DNA of 5,980 nucleotides from assembly GCA_030632035.1 (NCBI GenBank), contig DAOVJZ010000103.1, positions 1-5,980 on the forward strand. The letters are read 5' to 3'. Of this stretch, positions 1-5,980 are shown one piece after another. This DNA comes from Granulosicoccaceae bacterium. Its GTDB lineage: Bacteria > Pseudomonadota > Gammaproteobacteria > DAOVJZ01. Each line of letters starts with the position of its first letter. Position 1 is the stretch's first letter. The translations under genes were made by a program, and so were the position numbers. The notes beneath the pieces were generated by a model that was not told where the DNA came from, ran no database searches, and saw nothing but the letters and a program-made list of their open reading frames with translations.

Positions 1-60
1 ACAGGAATAAATCGGGAACATAATTATATCAGGGATTGAAATCTCTGTAATGGGATAGTC

Positions 61-66
61 AAGGAG
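61..66 (+). promoter_or_regulatory. Ribosome binding site of the first receptor gene
   Basis: AAGGAG lies seven bases before the ATG at 74. This strong Shine-Dalgarno match supports the chosen start. No convincing promoter is visible in bases 1-60, so the promoter probably lies upstream of the window. Confidence 0.85.
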
Positions 67-73
67 AAGAAAC

Positions 74-2290
74 ATGAATATCAAAAACATTTTTAATGTA
101 AACGTAACAACCAAACTGGTATCAATGCTGCTTGTATTTGCAGTTGTGCCGGTAGTTGTTGTTAGTATCGCTGTTTACAATTCATTTCAGCACATCAAGG
201 ATGAAGTGGCTGTCTCTTTTGAGGAAGCGGCAATAAATATCGCAGACAAGGTTGATCGTAACCTGTTTGAGCGTTATGGCGATGTGCAGGCATTTGGGCT
301 GAATCGTGTTATCCATGATCGTGAGTACTGGTACAAGCTTGGCGAAGAAACGCCACTGGTAGAGACCATGAACCAGTATGTAGCAACTTATGGTATTTAC
401 TCTATGACTCTTCTGGTTGATCTCGAAGGTAAGGTGATTGCTACGAACTCAAAGGGTTCTGATGGCAAATCAATCAATACAGATTTTGTGTATAACAAGG
501 ACTTTAGTAGTGAAAAATGGTTCAAGGATTTGTCTGCAGGCAAATATACAACAAGAATGCCATTTACTGCACCGGGTAATGATGTTTCAAGCGGCACCTA
601 TATTGAAGATATGAGTGTGGATGAAGATATACAAACTATTTATCCAGGTAATGATGGGTTGACTATGGCATTTGCAGCACCTGTTTATCAGGATGGCAAA
701 GTGATTGCTTACTGGAATAACCATACCAAGTTTTCTGTGGTTGAAGAAATTATTCAGCAATCATACGCAGAATTAAAGCACATTGGTTATCCCGGCGCAG
801 AGATCACCATGCTGGATAGCGAGGGCCGTATTATTGTTGATTACGATCCAACAAAGACAGGAACTGAGAATGTAGTTCATGATCTGGATAAAGTGGTTCT
901 GAAATTTAACCTGGCGCAGAAAGGTGTAGAAGCTGCTGTCAGGGCCGTGAAGGGTGAAACAGGGCATTTATATGCAGTTCATGCACGCAAGAAAATTAAT
1001 CAGGCATCGGGTTTTGCACATCTTAAGGGTGCACTGGGTTTTCCTGGTATGAACTGGAGTGTGATGGTACGCGTACCGGAAGATGAAGCAGCACCATGGT
1101 TAGCGGCTATTGAAGCCAATATTTTCATGATTGTTGTAGTGTGCCTGGTCATTGCTGGTGTACTTGGCTTGTTTATTGGTCGCAAGGTGGTTGCTGGTAT
1201 CCAAAACGTAGTTGACGGTGCTGTACGTGGTGCTGAGGGTGATATGACAACTCGTCTGGAAGTGAAATCAAGTGATGAGTTTGGTCAGTTGGCAACGGCA
1301 TTCAATAGCATGATGGAACGCATGAGTGGGGTTGTAGCTGATGTTCGTGCCGGTTCTGATGAGATACTGGGTGCGGCTAATGAAATATCTAATGGCAATA
1401 TAGATTTGAGTCAGCGCACAGAAGAACAGGCATCCAGTCTGGAAGAAACCGCGTCCAGCATGGAAGAAATGACCTCGACTGTGAAACAGAATGCGGATAA
1501 TTCAGGTCAGGCTAATCAGCTGGCTATGAATGCACGTACCCAGGCCGAAGAAGGTGGCGCTATAGTGAGTGATGCGGTTGAAGCCATGGCTGAGATCAAT
1601 AAGTCCAGCACCAAGATTGCTGACATCATTAGTGTGGTAGAAGAGATTGCCTTCCAGACTAACCTGTTGGCACTGAACGCGGCAGTAGAAGCGGCACGTG
1701 CGGGTGAGCAGGGTCGCGGATTTGCGGTAGTGGCAACCGAAGTACGCACACTGGCACAACGCAGTTCTGAATCAGCCAAGGAAATCAAGGATTTGATTAC
1801 CGACAGTGTTGATAAAGTGAAGACAGGTACTGAGCTGGTTGATAAGTCAGGTCAAACACTGGAAGAAATTGTTAACAGTGTGAAGAAGGTGACTGATATC
1901 GTATCTGAAATCGCAGCATCCAGTAATGAGCAGGCCTCTGGTATTGAGCAAGTGAATAAGGCCGTCATGCAAATGGATGAAATGACACAACAGAATGCAG
2001 CATTGGTAGAAGAGTCAGCATCAGCCAGTAAGGCAATGGAAGATCAGGCTCAGAACCTGAATCAGTTGATCGCTTTCTTCAAGGTTGATTCATCTGGTTC
2101 AACAGGCAATGCTGTAAAAAAGTCCAGAGTGATTGAACAGGCACCTGTTGCAGAACGTCGAGGCACTGATCGTCCGTTTAAGGAGAATCCTGCGCAGGCG
2201 AGTGGAACATCTGAACAGGAAACAAGTGCTTCGGCTACTCCAGCAAGGAAGAAGACAGGGACTTATGATGATGAATGGAGTGAGTTCTGA
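74..2290 (+). CDS. Methyl-accepting chemotaxis protein with double-Cache type periplasmic sensor
   Basis: This 738-residue transmembrane chemoreceptor would bind a small ligand, directly or through a binding protein, and control CheA through CheW at the inner membrane. A first membrane segment at about residues 15-35 is followed by a periplasmic domain of about 310 residues. That domain looks like dCache: a membrane-distal unit with [15 protein letters not shown] (from 111), W149 and [15 protein letters not shown] (from 200), then a second unit with [13 protein letters not shown] (from 244) and [10 protein letters not shown] (from 327). A second membrane segment lies at about 350-368, followed by HAMP (about 369-422) and the signalling hairpin. 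The hairpin tip has [18 protein letters not shown] from 527. Glutamate pairs 457/458 and 464/465 sit in a typical methylation helix ([11 protein letters not shown]). The protein ends in a flexible tail and EWSEF (734-738), which fits the xWxxF CheR/CheB tether. The start is supported by AAGGAG. The family assignment is firm; the ligand cannot be read from sequence. Confidence 0.95.
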   Translation: MNIKNIFNVNVTTKLVSMLLVFAVVPVVVVSIAVYNSFQHIKDEVAVSFEEAAINIADKVDRNLFERYGDVQAFGLNRVIHDREYWYKLGEETPLVETMNQYVATYGIYSMTLLVDLEGKVIATNSKGSDGKSINTDFVYNKDFSSEKWFKDLSAGKYTTRMPFTAPGNDVSSGTYIEDMSVDEDIQTIYPGNDGLTMAFAAPVYQDGKVIAYWNNHTKFSVVEEIIQQSYAELKHIGYPGAEITMLDSEGRIIVDYDPTKTGTENVVHDLDKVVLKFNLAQKGVEAAVRAVKGETGHLYAVHARKKINQASGFAHLKGALGFPGMNWSVMVRVPEDEAAPWLAAIEANIFMIVVVCLVIAGVLGLFIGRKVVAGIQNVVDGAVRGAEGDMTTRLEVKSSDEFGQLATAFNSMMERMSGVVADVRAGSDEILGAANEISNGNIDLSQRTEEQASSLEETASSMEEMTSTVKQNADNSGQANQLAMNARTQAEEGGAIVSDAVEAMAEINKSSTKIADIISVVEEIAFQTNLLALNAAVEAARAGEQGRGFAVVATEVRTLAQRSSESAKEIKDLITDSVDKVKTGTELVDKSGQTLEEIVNSVKKVTDIVSEIAASSNEQASGIEQVNKAVMQMDEMTQQNAALVEESASASKAMEDQAQNLNQLIAFFKVDSSGSTGNAVKKSRVIEQAPVAERRGTDRPFKENPAQASGTSEQETSASATPARKKTGTYDDEWSEF
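2273..2287 (+). other. C-terminal EWSEF pentapeptide (CheR/CheB tether) of the first receptor
   Basis: The last five codons encode E-W-S-E-F, which fits the xWxxF pattern of the NWETF pentapeptide of E. coli Tar and Tsr. In those proteins it docks the methyltransferase CheR and the methylesterase CheB. It sits at the end of a Ser/Ala/Thr/Glu-rich tail of about 45 residues that begins near the TDRPF motif. This placement is as expected for a tether, but binding is inferred. Confidence 0.75.
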
Positions 2291-2323
2291 GATTTTTAAC
2301 AGAACTTATGAAATAACTGAATT

Positions 2324-2356
2324 AAAAAAACCCCCTCTTGCAGGGGGCTTTTTTTT
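2324..2356 (+). terminator. Rho-independent terminator after the first receptor gene
   Basis: A six-base-pair stem, CCCCCT (2331-2336) with AGGGGG (2342-2347), closes a five-base loop. It is followed after one C by eight T residues (2349-2356) and preceded by seven A residues that could extend the stem by pairing with the T run. It lies 40 bases past the stop codon and should end the receptor 1 transcript. Confidence 0.9.
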
Positions 2357-2394
2357 GCCTACAGACAAAGACCATTATCCATATGAAAAGAGGG

Positions 2395-2421
2395 TAAATT
2401 TTGGTTATTAATTTCCGACAT
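2395..2421 (+). promoter_or_regulatory. Candidate sigma-28 (FliA) promoter for the NIT receptor gene
   Basis: TAAATTTT (2395-2402) matches seven of eight bases of the enterobacterial sigma-28 -35 element TAAAGTTT. TCCGACAT (2414-2421) matches five of eight bases of the -10 element GCCGATAA, including the CCGA core, with the expected 15 bases after TAAA. The same arrangement occurs before cheW at 4998. It lies just past the receptor 1 terminator and points at the next receptor. A start near 2428 would give a leader of about 190 bases containing the receptor relic. Assignment is by pattern only. Confidence 0.6.
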
Positions 2422-2439
2422 TCTCATTATTAGGGATAT

Positions 2440-2547
2440 AACTATTTTGTTATGCAGATGGATGAAATCACATAACGAATAAGCATTTCGTCTACTCCAG
2501 CGAGGAAAAAGACAGAGACTTATGATGATAAATGGAGTGAGTTTTAA
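2440..2547 (+). pseudogene. Relic of a deleted chemoreceptor gene (3' end fragments)
   Basis: Two scraps of a receptor 3' end are joined here. Bases 2440-2472 read NYFVMQMDEIT in the frame where the intact receptors read [11 protein letters not shown], and then hit a stop at 2473. Similarity continues with small indels to about 2487. About 220 bases present in the first receptor are then missing. Bases 2488-2547 align without gaps to the last 60 bases of that gene (2231-2290) with 53 identities by my count, and read STPARKKTETYDDKWSEF and a stop. Both scraps are in one frame, interrupted by the stop. Five of the seven differences are G-to-A or C-to-T relative to the first receptor. No start codon, sensor or signalling tip remains, so it is not functional as a receptor. 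It is closer to the first receptor than to the second, which lacks the PAR and Tyr residues near the end. Confidence 0.85.
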
Positions 2548-2600
2548 TCAGGAACGCGGAATATTTAATTTTTCACGGGCTCTACGAACCCCGTACCTTA

Positions 2601-2608
2601 AAGGAAGG
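2601..2608 (+). promoter_or_regulatory. Ribosome binding site of the NIT receptor gene
   Basis: AAGGAAGG ends ten bases before the ATG at 2619. It is a good but slightly distant Shine-Dalgarno match. It supports the start because the protein begins directly with the basic residues and membrane segment expected of a receptor N-terminus. Confidence 0.7.
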
Positions 2609-2618
2609 ATAGGTTGCT

Positions 2619-4733
2619 ATGAATATACTTAAGCATTTATCGGTAAAGATGAAAATATTGCTGTTACTGGTGGTGCCAGTCACCGGTATGTTGTTCTTTT
2701 CATTCCAGAGTGTGATGGATAAGTCTACCATTGTGGATGAAATGGAGGCAGTGAAGCCTTTGGCAGAACTGGCGGTCAAGGCCAGTGCCTTGGTGCATGA
2801 AACCCAGAAAGAACGCGGTGCGACTGCTGGATTTATTGGCAGTAATGGTAAGAAGTTTGCGACTGCATTACCAGCCCAGCGGATCAACACTGATAACCGT
2901 CAATCCGAGCTTAAGGCTTTTCTCGAGGGGTTTGACAGTCAGGTTTATGGTGCGGAATTCAGTAGCCAGTTGAGCAATGCTTTGAGTTTGCTCAGCCAGA
3001 TCGAAGGCAAGCGCAGTGCTGTCAGCGCCTTGACCATTTCCGGCAAGGAAGCGATTGGTTATTACACATCGATAAACAAGGAGTTCCTGAGGCTTATCAG
3101 CAGCATGACCAAACTGTCCAGCAACGGCGAGGTCACGAGAGAAGTGGCGTCATATGTTAACTTCCTGCTGGGCAAGGAACGCGCCGGTATTGAACGCGCG
3201 GTGTTGGCTAACACCTTCGCCAAGGACGCGTTTGGCTCGGGGATGTTCAGGAAATTTAATGTGCTCGTCAGCGAGCAAAACACCTATGCCCATGTATTCA
3301 TGTCATTGGCTGTCCCTGAGGCAAAGGTGTTCTATGAGCAGACCATGAACGACCCGTTGGTCACCGAGGTTGAGCGCATGCGTACAACAGCGTTCAGCAA
3401 GCAGGAAGGTTTTGGTATCGATCCCGTATTCTGGTTCAAGACCCAGACTGGCAAGATAAATCTTCTCAAGAAGGTCGAGGACTGGCTGTCAAATGCGCTA
3501 ATTACTCATGTTGAAACCCTGCATAGTGAGGCTCGGGCAACGCAATGGTTCTTTATCGTGATGGCAGTCGGTGCGGTCGTTTTTGCGATTGTGCTGGCAT
3601 CGCTGATTGCCATCGGCATTACCCGTGCACTGGGTCAGACACTGAATGCACTGAATGATATCGCCCAGGGTGAAGGTGATCTGACCCGTCGTCTGGATGA
3701 TAGCAGTCGCGACGAGATCGGTCGCGTGGCCAAGGCGTTTAACCAGTTCGCTGGCAAGATCGAGGACATGGTGAAAGAAGTTAAATCGTCTGCGAATACT
3801 ATAAACACATCGGCGAGTGAAATCGCCGCCGGAAACATGAACCTGTCTCAACGTACCGAGGAACAAGCCTCTTCACTGGAAGAGACCGCTTCCAGCATGG
3901 AGGAAATGACTTCCGCCGTAAAACAGAATGCGGATAACGCTCGTCAGGCCAACAAGTTGGCAGAAGGCGCGCGTGATCAGGCTGAGAAGGGTGGTGAAGT
4001 GGTTGGCAATGCGGTGACTGCGATGAGTGAAATCAATGCGTCCAGCAAGAAAATTGGCGACATTATCAGTGTGATTGATGAGATTGCATTCCAGACCAAC
4101 CTGCTGGCGCTGAATGCCGCGGTAGAAGCGGCGCGTGCCGGTGAGCAGGGACGCGGGTTTGCGGTGGTGGCCGGTGAGGTACGAACACTGGCACAGCGTA
4201 GTGCCGAGGCCGCTAAGGATATTAAGGATCTGATCCAGGACAGCGTGGAAAAAGTCGAAGGTGGCACACGATTAGTAGATGAGTCCGGTAAGACACTGGA
4301 AGAGATTGTGAATAGCGTAAAGAAGGTGACTGATATCGTATCTGAAATTTCTGCATCCAGTAACGAACAGGCCTCCGGTATTGAGCAGGTGAACAAGGCA
4401 GTTATGCAAATGGATGAAATGACCCAGCAGAATGCGGCCTTGGTTGAGCAGGCATCGGCGGCCAGCCGTTCCAGCGAGGAAGAGGCAAAGCATCTTGCTG
4501 ATCTGGTCGGACAGTTTAAGGTCAGCGAGGGTTCAGGTTCTGTTGTGACACAGCAGCAGAGTGTGGTTCAACCCCAACAGGCAGTATCGAGATCTGCTGT
4601 AGAACGCAGTGGATCAGATCGTCCTTTCGAGGGAAAGGGTCAGCCACAGGCGGCGGCGGGTAGTTCAGCGACTGAAACCAGTCTGTCATCAGCCAAAAAA
4701 ACCGGCACTGATGATGAATGGAGTGAGTTTTGA
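2619..4733 (+). CDS. Methyl-accepting chemotaxis protein with NIT (nitrate/nitrite-sensing family) periplasmic sensor
   Basis: This 704-residue inner-membrane chemoreceptor has a first membrane segment at about residues 11-30 and a mostly helical periplasmic domain to about 308. The sensor carries the signature of the NIT family: [14 protein letters not shown] (60-73), QRINTD (87-92) and [10 protein letters not shown] (185-194). NIT domains are known from the nitrate-responsive regulator NasR and occur in many receptors and kinases, so nitrate or nitrite is a reasonable but unproven ligand. The second membrane segment is at about 310-332 and HAMP at about 333-386. The signalling hairpin has methylation-type pairs E421/E422 and E428/E429 and its tip at about 485-520 ([18 protein letters not shown] from 491). 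The tail repeats the ERxGxDRPF pattern of the first receptor and ends in EWSEF (700-704). The gene has its own candidate promoter upstream and a strong terminator downstream, so it is probably monocistronic. Its sensor-coding region is visibly GC-richer than that of the first receptor. Confidence 0.95.
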   Translation: MNILKHLSVKMKILLLLVVPVTGMLFFSFQSVMDKSTIVDEMEAVKPLAELAVKASALVHETQKERGATAGFIGSNGKKFATALPAQRINTDNRQSELKAFLEGFDSQVYGAEFSSQLSNALSLLSQIEGKRSAVSALTISGKEAIGYYTSINKEFLRLISSMTKLSSNGEVTREVASYVNFLLGKERAGIERAVLANTFAKDAFGSGMFRKFNVLVSEQNTYAHVFMSLAVPEAKVFYEQTMNDPLVTEVERMRTTAFSKQEGFGIDPVFWFKTQTGKINLLKKVEDWLSNALITHVETLHSEARATQWFFIVMAVGAVVFAIVLASLIAIGITRALGQTLNALNDIAQGEGDLTRRLDDSSRDEIGRVAKAFNQFAGKIEDMVKEVKSSANTINTSASEIAAGNMNLSQRTEEQASSLEETASSMEEMTSAVKQNADNARQANKLAEGARDQAEKGGEVVGNAVTAMSEINASSKKIGDIISVIDEIAFQTNLLALNAAVEAARAGEQGRGFAVVAGEVRTLAQRSAEAAKDIKDLIQDSVEKVEGGTRLVDESGKTLEEIVNSVKKVTDIVSEISASSNEQASGIEQVNKAVMQMDEMTQQNAALVEQASAASRSSEEEAKHLADLVGQFKVSEGSGSVVTQQQSVVQPQQAVSRSAVERSGSDRPFEGKGQPQAAAGSSATETSLSSAKKTGTDDEWSEF
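4716..4730 (+). other. C-terminal EWSEF pentapeptide (CheR/CheB tether) of the NIT receptor
   Basis: The last five codons again encode E-W-S-E-F, identical to the first receptor and matching the xWxxF docking pattern. The tail before it is rich in Gln, Ser and Ala, as expected for a flexible linker. Docking of CheR or CheB is inferred from the Tar/Tsr precedent. Confidence 0.75.
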
Positions 4734-4771
4734 GCGTTGATTGATTAAAACACAGTTAGAACTTCAGTTTG

Positions 4772-4813
4772 AAAATCCCCCTGTCCCAAGGCAGGGGGAT
4801 TTTTTTATTTTTT
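4772..4813 (+). terminator. Strong rho-independent terminator after the NIT receptor gene
   Basis: A perfect 12-base-pair stem, AAAATCCCCCTG (4772-4783) with CAGGGGGATTTT (4792-4803), encloses an eight-base loop. The stem runs into seven T residues (4800-4806), one A and six more T residues. It begins 38 bases after the stop codon and separates this gene from the cheW unit. Its C5/G5 core resembles the terminator at 2331. Confidence 0.95.
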
Positions 4814-4942
4814 AATTATCATGAACAGTCAATAAAATCTGGTCCAACAACGAAGATTCAGATGTGAAACAACTTTATTAAGAAAGATCCCATTTCTTTA
4901 TAATATTACATTGAAAAATAATTATTAATTCCAGAGTAGTTA
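4814..4942. other. AT-rich intergenic stretch without a recognisable gene
   Basis: Between the terminator and the repeats before cheW I see no open reading frame with receptor-like or other recognisable sequence, no tRNA-like structure and no repeat array. It contains one TATAAT (4899-4904), but no good -35 element sits at a suitable distance. Confidence 0.6.
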
Positions 4943-5002
4943 TTTAACCCCTTGTATTTAAGGGCAAAAACAATTTAAACCCCGTCTAAATGTAGGGTAA
5001 AT
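4943..5002. repeat. Two imperfect CCCC/GGG inverted repeats spaced about 32 bases apart
   Basis: The first unit has TTTAACCCC, then AAGGG ending at 4964 and CAAA. The second has TTTAAACCCC, then GGGTAAA (4995-5001). In the first, CCCTT (4949-4953) can pair with AAGGG (4960-4964). The CCCC runs start at 4948 and 4980, which is 32 bases or close to three turns of the helix. The second unit overlaps the -35 element of the candidate cheW promoter. The units could be paired operator sites, but they are short and degenerate and no regulator can be named. Confidence 0.4.
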
Positions 5003-5024
5003 ATCTCACAATAAAATCCGACAC
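4998..5024 (+). promoter_or_regulatory. Candidate sigma-28 (FliA) promoter for cheW and the downstream receptor
   Basis: TAAA (4998-5001), then 15 bases, then TCCGACAC (5017-5024), which keeps the CCGA core of the sigma-28 -10 element and matches five of eight consensus bases. The promoter candidate at 2395 has the same spacing, the same preceding AGGG and the same TCCGACA. A start near 5031 would leave a leader of about 77 bases before the cheW ATG. The repetition of the pattern before two chemotaxis genes is the main support. Confidence 0.6.
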
Positions 5025-5094
5025 TGTAACAAGTAATCTGTTAGTTGGTTCATCATGTTTTTTGTAAAACAAATTAACTTCCAGATCAGGTGAA

Positions 5095-5101
5095 TAAGGA
5101 G
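5095..5101 (+). promoter_or_regulatory. Ribosome binding site that decides the cheW start
   Basis: TAAGGAG lies six bases before the ATG at 5108. An in-frame GTG at 5090 would place this site inside the coding region and has no comparable site before it, so the ATG is preferred. Confidence 0.85.
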
Positions 5102-5107
5102 ATAGCG

Positions 5108-5647
5108 ATGGCTACGGCAGCAAGTACACAAGCAATGCAATTAGGTCAGGACGGAACACCAGGTCAAGATGATGGGGGCACACAATTCCTTTCTTTTGTT
5201 CTGGCAGATGAGTATTACGGTATTGATATCCTGAGAGTACAGGAAATCAAGGGCTGGACACCCGTGACACGGGTGCCACAGACACCTGAACACATGAAAG
5301 GGGTGTTAAACCTGCGCGGTACCATTGTGCCCATTATTGATATGCGCATGCGGTTCTCGCTGGAAGAGGTCGAGTACACACCGTTGACAGTTGTGATTGT
5401 GATGTCTGTCAAAAGTGATTCAGGTGATCGACTGGTCGGTATCGTAGTTGATGCAGTGTCAGATGTGCTGAATGTGGGTGAGGATGATATTAAACCGACA
5501 CCGGATTTTGGTGATACGGTCAGTACGGAATTTATAAATGGTTTGGCTTCAGTTGATGACAAGATGGTGATGTTGTTGGATGCGGACAAGCTGTTTAATG
5601 TTGATAAATTGGTCTTCGATCAGGCAGAAAACCAAGATAAAGAGTAA
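5108..5647 (+). CDS. cheW: Chemotaxis adaptor protein CheW
   Basis: This 179-residue cytoplasmic adaptor couples receptor signalling tips to the P5 domain of the kinase CheA and helps build the receptor array. The CheW domain fills about residues 25-165. It closely parallels the E. coli protein: YGIDILRVQEIKG (from 37), KGVLNLRGTIVPI (from 64), VVIVMSV, and VGIVVDAVSDVLNV. E46 and R70 fall where E. coli CheW has E38 and R62, positions linked to receptor and kinase contacts. There is no receiver domain, so it is CheW rather than CheV. The first 25 residues are polar and probably disordered. The ATG at 5108 is chosen over the GTG at 5090 because of the Shine-Dalgarno position. It lies 59 bases before a receptor gene on the same strand with no terminator between them, so the two are probably cotranscribed. 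Confidence 0.96.
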   Translation: MATAASTQAMQLGQDGTPGQDDGGTQFLSFVLADEYYGIDILRVQEIKGWTPVTRVPQTPEHMKGVLNLRGTIVPIIDMRMRFSLEEVEYTPLTVVIVMSVKSDSGDRLVGIVVDAVSDVLNVGEDDIKPTPDFGDTVSTEFINGLASVDDKMVMLLDADKLFNVDKLVFDQAENQDKE

Positions 5648-5684
5648 GTAAAGTCAGGGCAGAGGTCACCTCGGTGACTTACTT
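5646..5684 (+). other. Intercistronic stem-loop with two alternative pairings
   Basis: AGGTCAC (5663-5669) can pair with GTGACTT (5674-5680), with one G-T pair and a very tight loop. The same right arm, TGACTT (5675-5680) extended by ACTT (5681-5684), can instead pair with AAGTCA (5651-5656) and AAGT (5646-5649), with one bulged A. Only four T residues follow, so it is not a typical terminator. It may affect mRNA stability or the relative expression of cheW and the next gene; that role is inference. Confidence 0.5.
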
Positions 5685-5690
5685 TTAATG

Positions 5691-5697
5691 TAAGGAG
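5691..5697 (+). promoter_or_regulatory. Ribosome binding site of the third receptor gene
   Basis: TAAGGAG ends nine bases before the ATG at 5707 and supports that start. Confidence 0.8.
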
Positions 5698-5706
5698 AGT
5701 AGTGAG

Positions 5707-5980
5707 ATGAGCATAAAATGGTTAACAAATGTAGGCGTAGGCAAAAAGATCTCTGGAGGATTTGGTATCCTTGCATTGATCATGATAGTAACAGTGGTGA
5801 TTGCGACAAATCGCATCACCTCCAGTCAGGAGATCAACGGAAGAGTATTTGAGCTGCGCACCCCGACCGTTTTGGCATCCAATCACATGTTGAATGGCAT
5901 TAATCATTCGCTGGCGGCATTGCGCGGCTACATGATTCTCGGGGCCGACAAATTCAAGCAGGGACGTCTTAAGGCGTGGG
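5707..5980 (+). CDS. Methyl-accepting chemotaxis protein, N-terminal part only (cut by window end)
   Basis: The first 91 codons of an open frame run off the window edge. A short basic N-terminus (VGVGKKISGGF) leads into one membrane segment at about residues 17-34 and then the start of a periplasmic helical domain. The stretch ELRTPTVLASNHMLNGINHS (48-67), followed by LAALRGYMILG (68-78), resembles the N-terminus of helical-bundle (four-helix or HBM-like) receptor sensors as I recall them. The HAMP and signalling domains would lie outside the window, so a sensor kinase with the same kind of input domain cannot be excluded. Its place just after cheW in what looks like one transcript favours a chemoreceptor. 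Confidence 0.8.
   Translation, partial: MSIKWLTNVGVGKKISGGFGILALIMIVTVVIATNRITSSQEINGRVFELRTPTVLASNHMLNGINHSLAALRGYMILGADKFKQGRLKAW

Noticed and set aside
1..30. TAAA at 8-11 as a sigma-28 -35 element for the first receptor
   Set aside because: The bases at the expected -10 position (27-34) show no CCGA core.
31..46. AGGGATT-GA-AATCTCT inverted repeat before the first receptor
   Set aside because: Arms match at six of seven positions, but the repeat is short, single and not found before the other genes. It is too weak to call an operator.
2133..2411. 92-codon open frame overlapping the end of the first receptor
   Set aside because: It lies in another frame over the receptor tail and runs through the terminator. 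It has no ribosome binding site and its arginine-rich start is just the shadow of the receptor codons.
2575..2594. ACGGG/CCCGT hairpin before the NIT receptor
   Set aside because: The stem is only five pairs around a ten-base loop with no T run. It is too weak for a terminator or a riboswitch call.
3498..4493. Several minus-strand open frames of 67-139 codons under the NIT receptor
   Set aside because: They are complementary shadows of the conserved signalling domain, and similar ones appear under the first receptor at the matching place. None has a plausible product.
4899..4904. TATAAT as a sigma-70 -10 element
   Set aside because: No better than three of six -35 matches occur 16-18 bases upstream, and a chance TATAAT is likely in such AT-rich DNA.
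5090..5107. GTG at 5090 as the start of cheW
   Set aside because: The strong TAAGGAG at 5095-5101 would fall inside the gene, and there is no good ribosome binding site before the GTG. The ATG at 5108 fits better.
1..5980. Insertion sequences, CRISPR arrays, tRNA or rRNA genes
   Set aside because: No transposase-like frame, terminal repeats, regularly spaced repeat array or cloverleaf-like sequence was seen by reading both strands.

Overview
This window is part of a bacterial chemotaxis gene cluster, all on the + strand. It holds two complete methyl-accepting chemotaxis receptor genes (74-2290 and 2619-4733), a cheW adaptor gene (5108-5647) and the 5' end of a third receptor gene (5707 to the window edge). 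A decayed scrap of a further receptor gene lies at about 2440-2547. The organism is most likely a flagellated gammaproteobacterium. The receptor signalling domains align without gaps to the Tar/Tsr type, CheW closely follows the E. coli protein, and two intergenic regions carry promoter candidates that resemble the flagellar sigma-28 (FliA) type. Base composition is intermediate. I cannot name a genus.

Layout. 1-73: leader of the first receptor with a clear ribosome binding site; its promoter is probably further upstream. 74-2290: receptor with a double-Cache type periplasmic sensor. 2291-2618: a rho-independent terminator, then a sigma-28-like promoter candidate, then the receptor relic, which would lie inside the leader of the next gene. 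2619-4733: receptor with a NIT (nitrate/nitrite-sensing family) periplasmic sensor. 4734-5107: a strong terminator, an AT-rich stretch with no gene, two imperfect CCCC/GGG inverted repeats about three helical turns apart, a second sigma-28-like promoter candidate, then the cheW ribosome binding site. 5108-5647: cheW. 5648-5706: an intercistronic stem-loop and a ribosome binding site. 5707-5980: truncated receptor with the start of a helical-bundle sensor.

How the parts work together. The receptors would sense ligands in the periplasm and, through HAMP and the coiled-coil hairpin, control a CheA kinase to which CheW couples them. CheA, CheY, CheR and CheB are not in this window. Both complete receptors end in EWSEF, which fits the xWxxF pattern of the pentapeptide tether for CheR/CheB; the relic ends in KWSEF. 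The two terminators split the window into separate transcription units: receptor 1, receptor 2, and cheW with receptor 3.

Nothing here is clearly a new biological system. The points most worth a second look are the receptor relic, the two promoter candidates that share AGGGTAAAT-N14-TCCGACA, the alternative stem-loops between cheW and receptor 3, and the patchwork similarity between the two complete receptors.
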